In this document: piece by piece, positions 1 to 5,544 of the stretch
How positions within the stretch are numbered: position 1 is the stretch's first letter
Layout: each line of letters starts with the position of its first letter
Source: Deltaproteobacteria bacterium
Lineage (GTDB): Bacteria; Desulfobacterota; Syntrophobacteria; B119-G9
DNA length: 5,544 nt
Direction of reading: 5' to 3'
Assembly: GCA_003646715.1 (NCBI GenBank)
Contig: QMLL01000139.1
Location: 1-5,544 of the forward strand
Position numbers and translations under genes: made by a program
Notes under the pieces: generated by a model
What the model was told of the DNA's origin: nothing
Seen by the model: the letters and a program-made list of their open reading frames with translations, nothing else
Database searches by the model: none

Positions 1-1533
1 AGGATAAATTCCCTTCGCATATTCAACAGTATAGTGTCCCAGGTCATTCGAATGCCCGTTTGCACTACCCTTGATTTCCACAATCCCGCTGAGCATGGTG
101 TTATTGTCCGGAAATGTGATTTCCGCACCTGGTACATCATTGATTAGAAGAGCCCTGTAAGCATTGATTCTGCCGTATCCAACATACTTTTCGGAGTTCA
201 GTTCCGATTCCGCGGAGGATTTAAGGATACTGCGAACCTCTTCTACATCAAAGCCAGGATGAACCGAAAGCACAAGTCCTGCAAGACCGGAAGCTATTGC
301 GGCTGAAATAGACGTTCCGGTTACTTCGAGATAGCCAGAATTTAGAGCCGTGGTTAGAATTTCTACACCTGGCGCAGCTACATCAATTCCAATTCCATAA
401 TTGGATCCTTCTCCAGGCATTGGAGGTTGTGGCACCACCCAGAGAGCTCGATTATCATCTCCATCTGTGGCAGCTACCCCTATTACTTCTGTCATACTGG
501 CTGGAAACACTGCTCCTTTTGCGTCGTCATTTCCAACGGCACCAATCACAACAACGCCCTTGGAATATGCATATTTTATGGCATCAGACACCACTGCGGG
601 AGCACTCCTGATTATCCATGACAAATTTATTACCCTTGCACCATTATCAGCGGCATATCTTATCCCTCTTGCGGCATCTGGAGAGAAGAAATTTGCTCCA
701 CCGTCACTGGTTCTAAAGCCAATTCTCACAGGCATTATTTTGCACTTCCACATGACACCGCTTATTCCAATACCATTATTCCCCACTGCGGCAATAGCTC
801 CGGCACAATAGGTTCCGTGACCAGCCCGGTCCATGGGGTCATTGTCCTCGGGTCCCGCATCTTCATCATCTGCTGCCCAGTAGTCAGGAACACTCACAAA
901 ATCCCAGCCGATCACATCGTCCACGTAGCCATTGCCGTCATTATCTATGCCATCATCTGATACTTCACCAGTATTGTGCCAGATATTATCTGCAAGGTCA
1001 GGATGATTGTAATCGACCCCAGTATCAATTACGGCAACCACTATACTTTCATCTCCGGTGTTTATATCCCAGGCCATCAACGCATCCAGATCCGTTCCTG
1101 GGCTTCCCCCGCTTTGCCCTGTGTTTCTTAGATACCATTGCAGAGTAAAACTGGGATCGTTCGGTATGGTGTTGCAGAAATGCCCAATATAATTCGGCTC
1201 CGCAAATTCAACTTCTCTTTCCTTAGCCAGTTTCTTGCACATTTCATGAATGTCAACCGGCGATGTAAAACGAAACCTGTAGACATTTTTCAAACCTCTG
1301 ATTTTCATCACTCTATGTACATGCCTAAACGCATCTCTCCACTCAGTAGAAACTGATCTTCTCGAACGGTACATACAATCAGGGTCTACAGATTTCTTGA
1401 ATTTCACAATAATTTCCCCTGGCACAAAGGTATCTTCCGGGTAATGCTTCGCGCTTGACTTACACAGTCCACAAACCTCTAAACCAAAAAACAGGACCAT
1501 CACAAAAAGGACTACAAGACTCCGGATTCTCAT
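1..1533 (-). CDS. Exported S8 subtilisin-like serine protease, C-terminus cut off by window edge
   Basis: Secreted subtilase read on the minus strand as 511 uninterrupted codons; the end lies beyond position 1. Residues 1-28 form a signal peptide (MRIRS, then a hydrophobic core, with likely signal peptidase I cleavage after KSSA; no proper lipobox). Residues about 36-117 look like an inhibitor propeptide (VPGEIIVKFK at the start, EFAEPNY at the end). The catalytic domain covers about 125-465: Asp170 in VAVIDTGVDYNHPDL, His239 in GHGTYCAGAIAA, oxyanion-hole Asn335 in GAVGND, and Ser408 in GTSISAAIASG. An acidic DGIDNDGNGYVDD stretch (194-206) is typical of extracellular subtilases and may bind calcium. 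From about 468 an Ig-like beta domain begins (ITFPDNNTMLSGIVEIKG), so further extracellular domains are expected. The serine motif has Ile and Ala where Met and Pro are usual. The ATG at 1533 is preferred over the in-frame ATG at 1545 because GGAG lies six bases upstream. Substrate unknown. Confidence 0.93.
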   Translation of the reverse strand, partial: MRIRSLVVLFVMVLFFGLEVCGLCKSSAKHYPEDTFVPGEIIVKFKKSVDPDCMYRSRRSVSTEWRDAFRHVHRVMKIRGLKNVYRFRFTSPVDIHEMCKKLAKEREVEFAEPNYIGHFCNTIPNDPSFTLQWYLRNTGQSGGSPGTDLDALMAWDINTGDESIVVAVIDTGVDYNHPDLADNIWHNTGEVSDDGIDNDGNGYVDDVIGWDFVSVPDYWAADDEDAGPEDNDPMDRAGHGTYCAGAIAAVGNNGIGISGVMWKCKIMPVRIGFRTSDGGANFFSPDAARGIRYAADNGARVINLSWIIRSAPAVVSDAIKYAYSKGVVVIGAVGNDDAKGAVFPASMTEVIGVAATDGDDNRALWVVPQPPMPGEGSNYGIGIDVAAPGVEILTTALNSGYLEVTGTSISAAIASGLAGLVLSVHPGFDVEEVRSILKSSAESELNSEKYVGYGRINAYRALLINDVPGAEITFPDNNTMLSGIVEIKGSANGHSNDLGHYTVEYAKGIYP

Positions 1534-1539
1534 TTTTTT

Positions 1540-1543
1540 CTCC
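1540..1543 (-). promoter_or_regulatory. Ribosome binding site of the subtilase
   Basis: GGAG on the minus strand, six bases before the ATG at 1533. It overlaps the alternative in-frame ATG at 1545, which has no Shine-Dalgarno sequence of its own. This decides the start in favour of MRIRS over MEKKMRIRS. Confidence 0.7.
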
Positions 1544-1590
1544 ATTAGTAACGTGAAATCTTGAGAAACTTAGTACAGCATCGAGGAAAA

Positions 1591-1680
1591 GTGATCGGCA
1601 AGTTCTATGCCATAAAATGTCCAAAATGCTCAAAGCAAGAAGATAAATTCTGTGTATTTTACATATTTCCAATTCCGTGA
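1591..1680 (+). CDS. Doubtful small ORF with a CPKC motif (29 codons)
   Basis: GTG at 1591 is preceded by GAGG with a four-base gap and opens 29 codons ending in TGA at 1680. The product contains KCPKC and one further Cys (KFC), followed by a hydrophobic FCVFYIFPIP end. The frame is open back to a stop at 1549-1551, with a TTG at 1561 as another possible start. The Cys pair resembles half a zinc ribbon, and both genes downstream begin with zinc ribbons, so it may be a real microprotein or a decayed relative. It could equally be chance in non-coding DNA. It ends 41 bases before the next gene. Confidence 0.15.
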   Translation: MIGKFYAIKCPKCSKQEDKFCVFYIFPIP

Positions 1681-1710
1681 TAAGTTGGCCGTACATTTTC
1701 AGATAACTTA

Positions 1711-1716
1711 AGGAGG
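1711..1716 (+). promoter_or_regulatory. Strong ribosome binding site of the YbjQ-domain gene
   Basis: A full AGGAGG core (AAGGAGG counting the preceding A), five bases before the ATG at 1722. It is the strongest Shine-Dalgarno sequence in the window and fixes this start. Confidence 0.85.
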
Positions 1717-1721
1717 GAAAA

Positions 1722-2327
1722 ATGAACAGCGAAAACGAAAAAATAGAAGGGGAAACATCAACTAAAAGTGATCATTCCATTATTTGCCCTCAGTGCAAAG
1801 ATCCAAATCCATCAAATGCGTCGTTTTGTAAAAAATGCGGAAGTAAGTTGCAACAACCAGAAAAGGCTAATACACAACAAAACGATCCAAGCGTTAAACA
1901 AAAGGCAACACCTCCACCGCCTCCTATTCCGCCTGTTACCAGCCAGGTAAAACCACCGCCTCCCAAACCCACCTATCCCAAAAGGGAAATACTTGTCACT
2001 AACACTGAGACCATTGTCGGGAACGAAATTGTCGAAGTGCTGGGACTTGTACAGGGTAATACCGTTAGAGCCAAACATATCGGAAAAGATATAGTGGCAC
2101 AACTCAAAAACATTGTAGGTGGAGAAGTAACGGATTATACAAGACTTTTTAGCGAAGCAAGAGAAGTTGCCATATCTCGAATGATAGAAAATGCCATATC
2201 TGTAGGTGCAGACGCTGTAGTAAATGTTCGATTAGTATCAAGCATGATTTCGCAGGGGATGTCTGAACTCCTGGCTTACGGGACGGCTGTTAAACTGGAT
2301 AAAGAGAAAAACGAAGCTAACAAATGA
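1722..2327 (+). CDS. Zinc ribbon - proline-rich linker - YbjQ (UPF0145) domain protein
   Basis: A 201-residue cytosolic protein in three parts. Residues 22-39 are a short zinc ribbon: Cys22 and Cys25 (CPQC), then Cys36 and Cys39 (CKKCG). Residues about 44-87 are a Gln/Lys- and proline-rich linker with runs such as PPPPPIPP and PPPPKP, probably flexible. Residues about 88-192 are a YbjQ/UPF0145 domain (Pfam PF01906 by recognition), with ILVTNTETIVG at its start, the central GADAVVNVR and the end ELLAYGTAVKL. Stand-alone YbjQ proteins are about 105 residues and known structures are pentamers, so this version would display several zinc ribbons around a ring; that is inference. The family's biochemical role is not established. 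No signal peptide or membrane segment is visible. It is the first gene of a two-gene unit whose second member also begins with a zinc ribbon. Confidence 0.93.
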   Translation: MNSENEKIEGETSTKSDHSIICPQCKDPNPSNASFCKKCGSKLQQPEKANTQQNDPSVKQKATPPPPPIPPVTSQVKPPPPKPTYPKREILVTNTETIVGNEIVEVLGLVQGNTVRAKHIGKDIVAQLKNIVGGEVTDYTRLFSEAREVAISRMIENAISVGADAVVNVRLVSSMISQGMSELLAYGTAVKLDKEKNEANK

Positions 2328-2366
2328 AATAATTGAGGATTTACAGGCCATAAACAATCAAAAATC

Positions 2367-2371
2367 AGGAG
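2367..2371 (+). promoter_or_regulatory. Ribosome binding site of the acidic-tailed zinc-ribbon gene
   Basis: AGGAG six bases before the ATG at 2378. It lies in the 50-bp gap after the YbjQ-domain gene, which shows no terminator hairpin, consistent with co-transcription. Confidence 0.75.
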
Positions 2372-2377
2372 TCAAAA

Positions 2378-3301
2378 ATGAAATGTTTTCAATGTGGTAA
2401 GGAAATACCAGCTGACTCTAATTTTTGCATATATTGTGGCTCATCAATATCAAGGACAGAACCACCACCCCTACCCGCAGAAAATCCGAACTTAAGCCCT
2501 GCTGAATCTCTCATTTTGCTTGATCAGAACACAGATTTCAGCCAGTTGGTAAAATTGACAGTAATGGATCTGGTTGTCAGAAAAATCCTATGCATCAAGG
2601 AAAAAGAAAAGACTACTGGCTTATTGAAGAGAAAGAAAACGGAGCCATATTTGTCCAGGGGAGAAAATTTCGCGAAATATCAACTAAAGCCACATGAACA
2701 GATAATTGTCGACTGCATAAAACCTGACGAATTTGAGATAGATCTCCATAATTTCTCATTGCGACTTCGTTCTCAACGAACAAAATATAGTAAAGAGTAT
2801 CTGAAAACTCCACTTACAGAAAAAGGATACTTCACTGTAGAGGAGAAAAAGGCCCTCAGGATCTTTAAATACAGGAAATGGACTCTTACCCCCAAAGGAG
2901 AAAATACAAGGACACAAATAGAACAGTTCATAGAACAAGCAAAAAATAACCTTCCACATATGGTTCAAAACGAACCCAATAAAGCAGCGGCTTTCCTGGC
3001 CTTGGCAGGGGGGAATCTTCTCCTGCTATCAATGCATGGATTTTCACTAAATGATTTCAAAAATTGGTTTGATTCTGTTCCAGTCGATAAAATAGAGCGT
3101 GGCTTTTACGACTATTATGACTTTCCATGGCATTCAGGCATGGGACCGCTAGATTCAGATCTGGATAGTAGCTTTGATTTCGACTCCCTCGACTTTGATT
3201 TCGACGACTTGGCATCCCTGGATAGCAGCTTTGATTTTGACGACTACTTTGACGGCGGAGATTTTGACGGTGGAGATGGTGGGGATTTTGGAGGTGATTA
3301 G
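2378..3301 (+). CDS. Zinc-ribbon protein with unassigned middle and Asp/Phe/Gly-rich acidic tail
   Basis: A 307-residue protein of unknown function. Residues 3-20 are an N-terminal zinc ribbon (Cys3, Cys6, Cys17, Cys20; MKCFQCG and FCIYCG), then a short Pro-rich linker. Residues about 39-190 hold two stretches that read like helix-rich winged-helix units: LSPAESLILL with VMDLVVRKILCI, and LKPHEQIIVDCI with LTEKGYFTVEEKKA and WTLTPKGE. They recall the cytosolic part of DUF2207-type proteins, a tentative match. Residues about 203-218 (KAAAFLALAGGNLLLL) are hydrophobic and could be a buried helix or a weak membrane segment. Residues 257-307 contain 19 Asp and 9 Phe with no Lys or Arg, ending in GGD repeats. 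Glycine-rich tails are common on DUF2207/TPM-type proteins, but this aspartate-rich form is odd. The tail includes an internal duplication. It follows the YbjQ-domain gene by 50 bp and is probably co-transcribed with it. Confidence 0.85.
   Translation: MKCFQCGKEIPADSNFCIYCGSSISRTEPPPLPAENPNLSPAESLILLDQNTDFSQLVKLTVMDLVVRKILCIKEKEKTTGLLKRKKTEPYLSRGENFAKYQLKPHEQIIVDCIKPDEFEIDLHNFSLRLRSQRTKYSKEYLKTPLTEKGYFTVEEKKALRIFKYRKWTLTPKGENTRTQIEQFIEQAKNNLPHMVQNEPNKAAAFLALAGGNLLLLSMHGFSLNDFKNWFDSVPVDKIERGFYDYYDFPWHSGMGPLDSDLDSSFDFDSLDFDFDDLASLDSSFDFDDYFDGGDFDGGDGGDFGGD
3161..3241 (+). repeat. Imperfect 24-bp direct repeat inside the acidic tail
   Basis: Two 24-bp copies at 3161-3184 and 3218-3241 differ at two bases, both synonymous, and each encodes LDSSFDFD. 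They are offset by 57 bp (19 codons), so the reading frame is kept. This suggests the acidic tail grew by in-frame duplication. Confidence 0.8.
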
Positions 3302-3459
3302 GACGACATTACTAAACTACTCATCATCTCGATAATCGGAACAACAAAAGATAAAACTCAAGAAAAAATGGCGATTACGACCAATAATGCTGGATTCCTG
3401 CCTGCGCAGGAATGATGAAGGGTTAATGTAAGGGAGTTTTATATAAAAGGTAAGACCAC
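3302..3459. other. Intergenic gap before the MBL-fold gene
   Basis: 158 bp without a credible ORF. It contains the perfect hairpin repeat at 3394-3413 and an AT-rich TTTATATAAAAGG stretch near 3438-3450 that could be part of a promoter. No -35 box at suitable spacing was found. No hairpin followed by a T-run ends the upstream unit. Confidence 0.45.
3394..3413. repeat. Perfect 8-bp inverted repeat, REP-like intergenic hairpin
   Basis: The arms ATTCCTGC and GCAGGAAT are exact reverse complements around a four-base CTGC loop. The surrounding TGG...GAATGA resembles the dispersed intergenic repeat with core GGATTCC-GC-loop-GC-GGAAT seen in many proteobacterial genomes (from memory). There is no T-run on either side, so it is not a standard intrinsic terminator, although it could still protect or end a transcript. 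Confidence 0.7.
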
Positions 3460-4122
3460 ATGAGGAATGACTGGGGCAAAAATACGATGAAGATAACTAT
3501 CCTTTACGATAATACTAGCAATTACCCGGATCTAATCCCCGATTGGGGATTTTCATGCCTCGTTGAGGCATACGGAAAGAAAATTCTCTTTGACACTGGA
3601 GCAAAGGGAGAAATCTTATTGAACAATATGAAAACTCTGAAAGTCAACCCACTGGAAATAGATGAGATTTTTATCTCTCACCTTCACTGGGACCATACCG
3701 GGGGCTTATCCAGTGTTCTTGCCATAAACCCTATCAGTGTGTACATACCCTGGTCGTGTCCGGAGCCTTCGAATGCAAGAGAAGTAATAAAAATCAGGGA
3801 TAAGACTGAATTACATAAAAATATCTTTTCTACCGGTGAACTTCTTGGAATAGAACAGAGTCTCGTAGTTAAAACGGGAAAAGGGCTGGTTATCATCGTG
3901 GGATGCTCCCATCCAGGTGTAAGAAAAATCCTCTCTTCGGTGGCAGACATGGGTGAAGTTTATGCAATTATTGGTGGGCTTCACGGATTCAGGGAGTTTC
4001 ATATTCTTGAACCCATACCCCTGGTTTGCCCAACTCATTGCACCATGAATATTTCGAGAATAAAAACCCTCTTTCCCGAAAAATACGTTGAAGGGGGCGT
4101 CGGTACAATCATTGAGATTTAA
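3460..4122 (+). CDS. Compact MBL-fold metallohydrolase, COG1237 type
   Basis: A 220-residue cytosolic metallo-beta-lactamase-fold protein. Visible motifs are LFDTG (Asp45), the metal site HLHWDHTGG (His74, His76, Asp78, His79), GCSHPG (His151), GGLHGF (His175) and PTHCT (His193), with the typical GVGTIIEI end. The GCSH, GGLH and HCT set points to the COG1237 group. It is often labelled 7,8-dihydropterin-6-yl-methyl-4-(beta-D-ribofuranosyl)aminobenzene 5'-phosphate synthase, a name of uncertain relevance here. Only about 72 residues separate the HxHxDH motif from His151, and the protein is shorter than members I recall (about 240-280), so the substrate-covering insert seems reduced. Start is uncertain: ATG 3460 has AAAGG nine bases upstream, while ATG 3487 begins MKITILYDN, which looks like the family's natural N-terminus but has only a weak GGGG. 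Its 3' end overlaps the convergent GalT-like gene by 14 bp. Confidence 0.88.
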   Translation: MRNDWGKNTMKITILYDNTSNYPDLIPDWGFSCLVEAYGKKILFDTGAKGEILLNNMKTLKVNPLEIDEIFISHLHWDHTGGLSSVLAINPISVYIPWSCPEPSNAREVIKIRDKTELHKNIFSTGELLGIEQSLVVKTGKGLVIIVGCSHPGVRKILSSVADMGEVYAIIGGLHGFREFHILEPIPLVCPTHCTMNISRIKTLFPEKYVEGGVGTIIEI

Positions 4123-5179
4123 GACAATTATCAAGATTTTCTTTCACCTTTTGGGATAGTTCTTCCGGCGGAAGCAGTATTATTTCGTTTTTTAGAAGCT
4201 TCTGAAAATAATAGTCGTCGGTCCGATGATCAGGAACAACGTTCTGACGCGTTATTATTCTCATCATGGACCTCATCCCGTAGTCGAATCCATCCAGTGC
4301 ACCGCTGAAGATGGAAAAATTGAAGGTGGAACACTTCATTTCGTAATAAGTTTTCAAAACGCCTGATATACCGATTGCAGCACTTTCAACGTCATTATCA
4401 TTCCACTCAAGGAAATGCTTCTTATCCGGCCAAATTGCCTGAACTTCATTCTGTCCAAGCGGAGAAAAAGAAGAAATCCAGCAACTGTCCATTATTTCCC
4501 CAATCCACCGTTGTCTCAGGTTTTTCTCAACTGCAACAAGGTCTTTCCAGTATATTGACCCATTTTTTTCAAAGTACTTACGACTGTGATGAATAAGTTG
4601 TTCTTGGAATGTGGTGGGCAAACTACCTCCTATCAGCTGCAGATGAGGATGAATCACACTTGAGCCTGCGGGAAACAGGTAGTTAGCGTTGATAGTAAAA
4701 TACCTGGCTCCAGGATCTGCCTTAAAACACTTATGTATGAATTCAATACAGATACCAATCGCATCACACAACAGCGAAACCGGAAAATCATCCAGACGCC
4801 GATAGTGCTTATTACCCAGCATTATCACCGCGTGGTAGCCGAATAGAGGGAAAAGATTTGGAAAAAGGACGGTTTCATTTTTTATCAGTCTCCCACCGGG
4901 TATGAGTTCCTCGGGATACCGGGGTGTAGTCTCCTTCCAGCGTCCGTCACACAAAAAACATTTCGGTCTTGTTGCTTCTACCACGTCCGCAAGATATTTT
5001 TCGTCGGTTTCGGGGAAAAGGATTGAAACCTTGTCTTTCAAATCCGGGTTAAAAACGCTCTGATGACCCAAAAGCGGATCAAAACGAACTTCTATTTCCT
5101 GCCTGTCAAGTTGATTGTCTTTTAGTGGATTAATGAAAGTTGCTACCTGTTTCTCCACCACAAATCTGATACCGCTCAT
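4109..5179 (-). CDS. Galactose-1-phosphate uridylyltransferase-like protein (HIT superfamily)
   Basis: A 356-residue GalT-like nucleotidyltransferase or hydrolase. Family features, numbered from the ATG at 5179, are Cys74 and Cys77 (CFLC) and His125 (NKHYRRL). Then comes the active site, aligning without gaps to E. coli GalT from Asn153 to Gln168: Asn166, Ser174, and HPHLQ with His177, nucleophile candidate His179 and Gln181. Cys74, Cys77, His125 and His177 match the GalT zinc ligands. The usual HPHGQ is HPHLQ here, and the rest is divergent, so the sugar-1-phosphate substrate is open; an ADP- or UDP-sugar enzyme of a GalT-like subfamily is possible. No epimerase or galactokinase gene is in the window. 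The ATG at 5179 is chosen over the in-frame GTG at 5200 because GGGGGA lies six bases before it. It follows the methyltransferase gene by 58 bp on the same strand, so co-transcription is likely. Confidence 0.85.
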   Translation of the reverse strand: MSGIRFVVEKQVATFINPLKDNQLDRQEIEVRFDPLLGHQSVFNPDLKDKVSILFPETDEKYLADVVEATRPKCFLCDGRWKETTPRYPEELIPGGRLIKNETVLFPNLFPLFGYHAVIMLGNKHYRRLDDFPVSLLCDAIGICIEFIHKCFKADPGARYFTINANYLFPAGSSVIHPHLQLIGGSLPTTFQEQLIHHSRKYFEKNGSIYWKDLVAVEKNLRQRWIGEIMDSCWISSFSPLGQNEVQAIWPDKKHFLEWNDNDVESAAIGISGVLKTYYEMKCSTFNFSIFSGALDGFDYGMRSMMRIITRQNVVPDHRTDDYYFQKLLKNEIILLPPEELSQKVKENLDNCLKSQ

Positions 5180-5185
5180 TTCACA

Positions 5186-5191
5186 TCCCCC
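5186..5191 (-). promoter_or_regulatory. Probable ribosome binding site of the GalT-like gene
   Basis: GGGGGA on the minus strand, six bases before the ATG at 5179. It lies inside the reading frame of the longer GTG (5200) version. It is G-rich rather than a perfect AGGAGG, but better placed than the AGG ten bases before the GTG. Confidence 0.5.
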
Positions 5192-5237
5192 GAATATCAC
5201 AGAGAATTACCTGAGTTTGTCACAACCACCGAAAACA

Positions 5238-5544
5238 TCAACCACCTTTGTAACAAATCCACACCTTGGATCTTCCTGTAGGTGTTTCAACTTTTTTTAC
5301 CGAATGGAAATATTTTTCGAGCATTTCCTTTTCATGCTTGAGAATTTCGATAGCCTTTTTTGCACCCATAGAAAAGAACCGAATATATAGGAGAAAACGA
5401 ACAAACTTGTTTTCCGGCAAATCGTGCTCCATCATAAGAAATGGTTTCCCTGGTTTTAGAATTCGGACAATATCTTTAAGAACCTGGTCCTGTACATCCC
5501 CTTTTAACTCGTAAAAAGCATGTGAACAGGTCACTGCATCAAAC
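5238..5544 (-). CDS. Class I SAM-dependent methyltransferase, C-terminal part only
   Basis: The last 101 codons of a gene that begins beyond the right edge; the frame is open to position 5544. The visible part begins FDAVTCSHAFYEL, the motif after the SAM-binding strands (D-A-V-T on strand 4), followed by the helix DQVLKDIVRILKPGKPFLMMEHD, the Lys-Pro-Gly turn and strand 5 typical of Methyltransf_11/UbiE-like proteins. A basic, aromatic stretch (FVRFLLYIRFFSMGAKK) and the end PTGRSKVWICYKGG follow. The glycine-rich SAM loop (motif I) is outside the window, so neither substrate nor full length can be judged. The final beta-strand region (TGRSKVWIC) closes the fold, so the C-terminus appears intact. 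The GalT-like gene starts 58 bp downstream with no visible terminator between them. Confidence 0.85.
   Translation of the reverse strand, partial: FDAVTCSHAFYELKGDVQDQVLKDIVRILKPGKPFLMMEHDLPENKFVRFLLYIRFFSMGAKKAIEILKHEKEMLEKYFHSVKKVETPTGRSKVWICYKGG

Larger units (their letters stand above)
1534..1721. other. Divergent intergenic region between subtilase and zinc-ribbon unit
   Basis: This 188-bp gap must hold the promoters of both the leftward protease gene and the rightward zinc-ribbon genes. It is AT-rich. I could not find a convincing pair of -35 and -10 boxes at normal spacing for either direction, nor an obvious operator palindrome. Its middle contains a doubtful small ORF, listed separately. 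Confidence 0.5.

Noticed and set aside
21..84. Lipoprotein or lipobox reading of the subtilase N-terminus and a frameshift near its start
   Set aside because: The subtilase N-terminus is at the other end (near 1533); the Cys residues there do not follow a proper L-[AS]-[GA]-C box. The frame at this left end continues unbroken into an Ig-like domain.
401..811. Plus-strand 136-codon ORF with SPS/APL-rich product
   Set aside because: It lies fully antisense to the catalytic domain of the subtilase, whose frame carries recognisable motifs throughout; the product has repetitive composition and no motif.
1460..1696. Minus-strand 78-codon ORF across the subtilase start
   Set aside because: It overlaps the signal peptide region of the protease in another frame, shows no recognisable motif and has no supported start.
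3394..3413. Rho-independent terminator for the zinc-ribbon unit
   Set aside because: The hairpin is perfect but neither side has a T-run, and it lies about 90 bases after the stop codon.
3438..3450. Archaeal-style TATA box (TTTATATAAAAGG) suggesting an archaeal host
   Set aside because: The strong Shine-Dalgarno sites and gene content fit bacteria, and an AT-rich match of this length is expected by chance in intergenic DNA.
3684..4134. Minus-strand ORFs (88 and 107 codons) opposite the MBL gene
   Set aside because: They are antisense to the conserved MBL-fold frame and lack motifs; the real minus-strand gene here ends at 4109.

Overview
The window looks like bacterial chromosome of moderate to slightly low GC. 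Most starts carry clear Shine-Dalgarno sequences (AGGAGG, AGGAG, GGAG), and there is an exported multidomain subtilase, a YbjQ-family protein and a GalT-like enzyme. The gene content and a palindromic TTCCTGC/GCAGGAA intergenic repeat are reminiscent of Desulfobacterota (deltaproteobacteria), but that placement is a guess. I see no tRNA, rRNA, CRISPR array, insertion sequence or phage gene.

Layout. Positions 1-1533 (minus) hold the first 511 codons of an exported S8 subtilisin-like protease whose C-terminus lies beyond the left edge. It is divergent from a two-gene plus-strand unit at 1722-3301. The first gene of that unit has an N-terminal zinc ribbon, a proline-rich linker and a YbjQ (UPF0145) domain. 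The second has an N-terminal zinc ribbon, an unassigned and probably winged-helix-like middle, and a very acidic Asp/Phe/Gly tail. The 188-bp divergent gap contains a doubtful 29-codon ORF with a CPKC motif.

A 158-bp gap with one perfect hairpin repeat (3394-3413) follows. Next is a compact metallo-beta-lactamase-fold hydrolase (3460-4122, plus) of the COG1237 type. Its 3' end overlaps by 14 bp the 3' end of a convergent gene (4109-5179, minus) for a galactose-1-phosphate uridylyltransferase-like HIT-superfamily protein. Upstream of that gene on the same strand is the C-terminal part of a class I SAM-dependent methyltransferase (5238-5544), cut by the right edge.

How they fit. The two zinc-ribbon genes are the only convincing functional module: shared architecture, 50-bp spacing and good ribosome binding sites. 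The methyltransferase and GalT-like genes are probably co-transcribed, but no shared pathway can be read from the sequence. The protease and the MBL hydrolase appear to be independent units. Nothing here is clearly a new defence or mobile system; the most unusual item is the acidic-tailed zinc-ribbon protein beside the YbjQ fusion.
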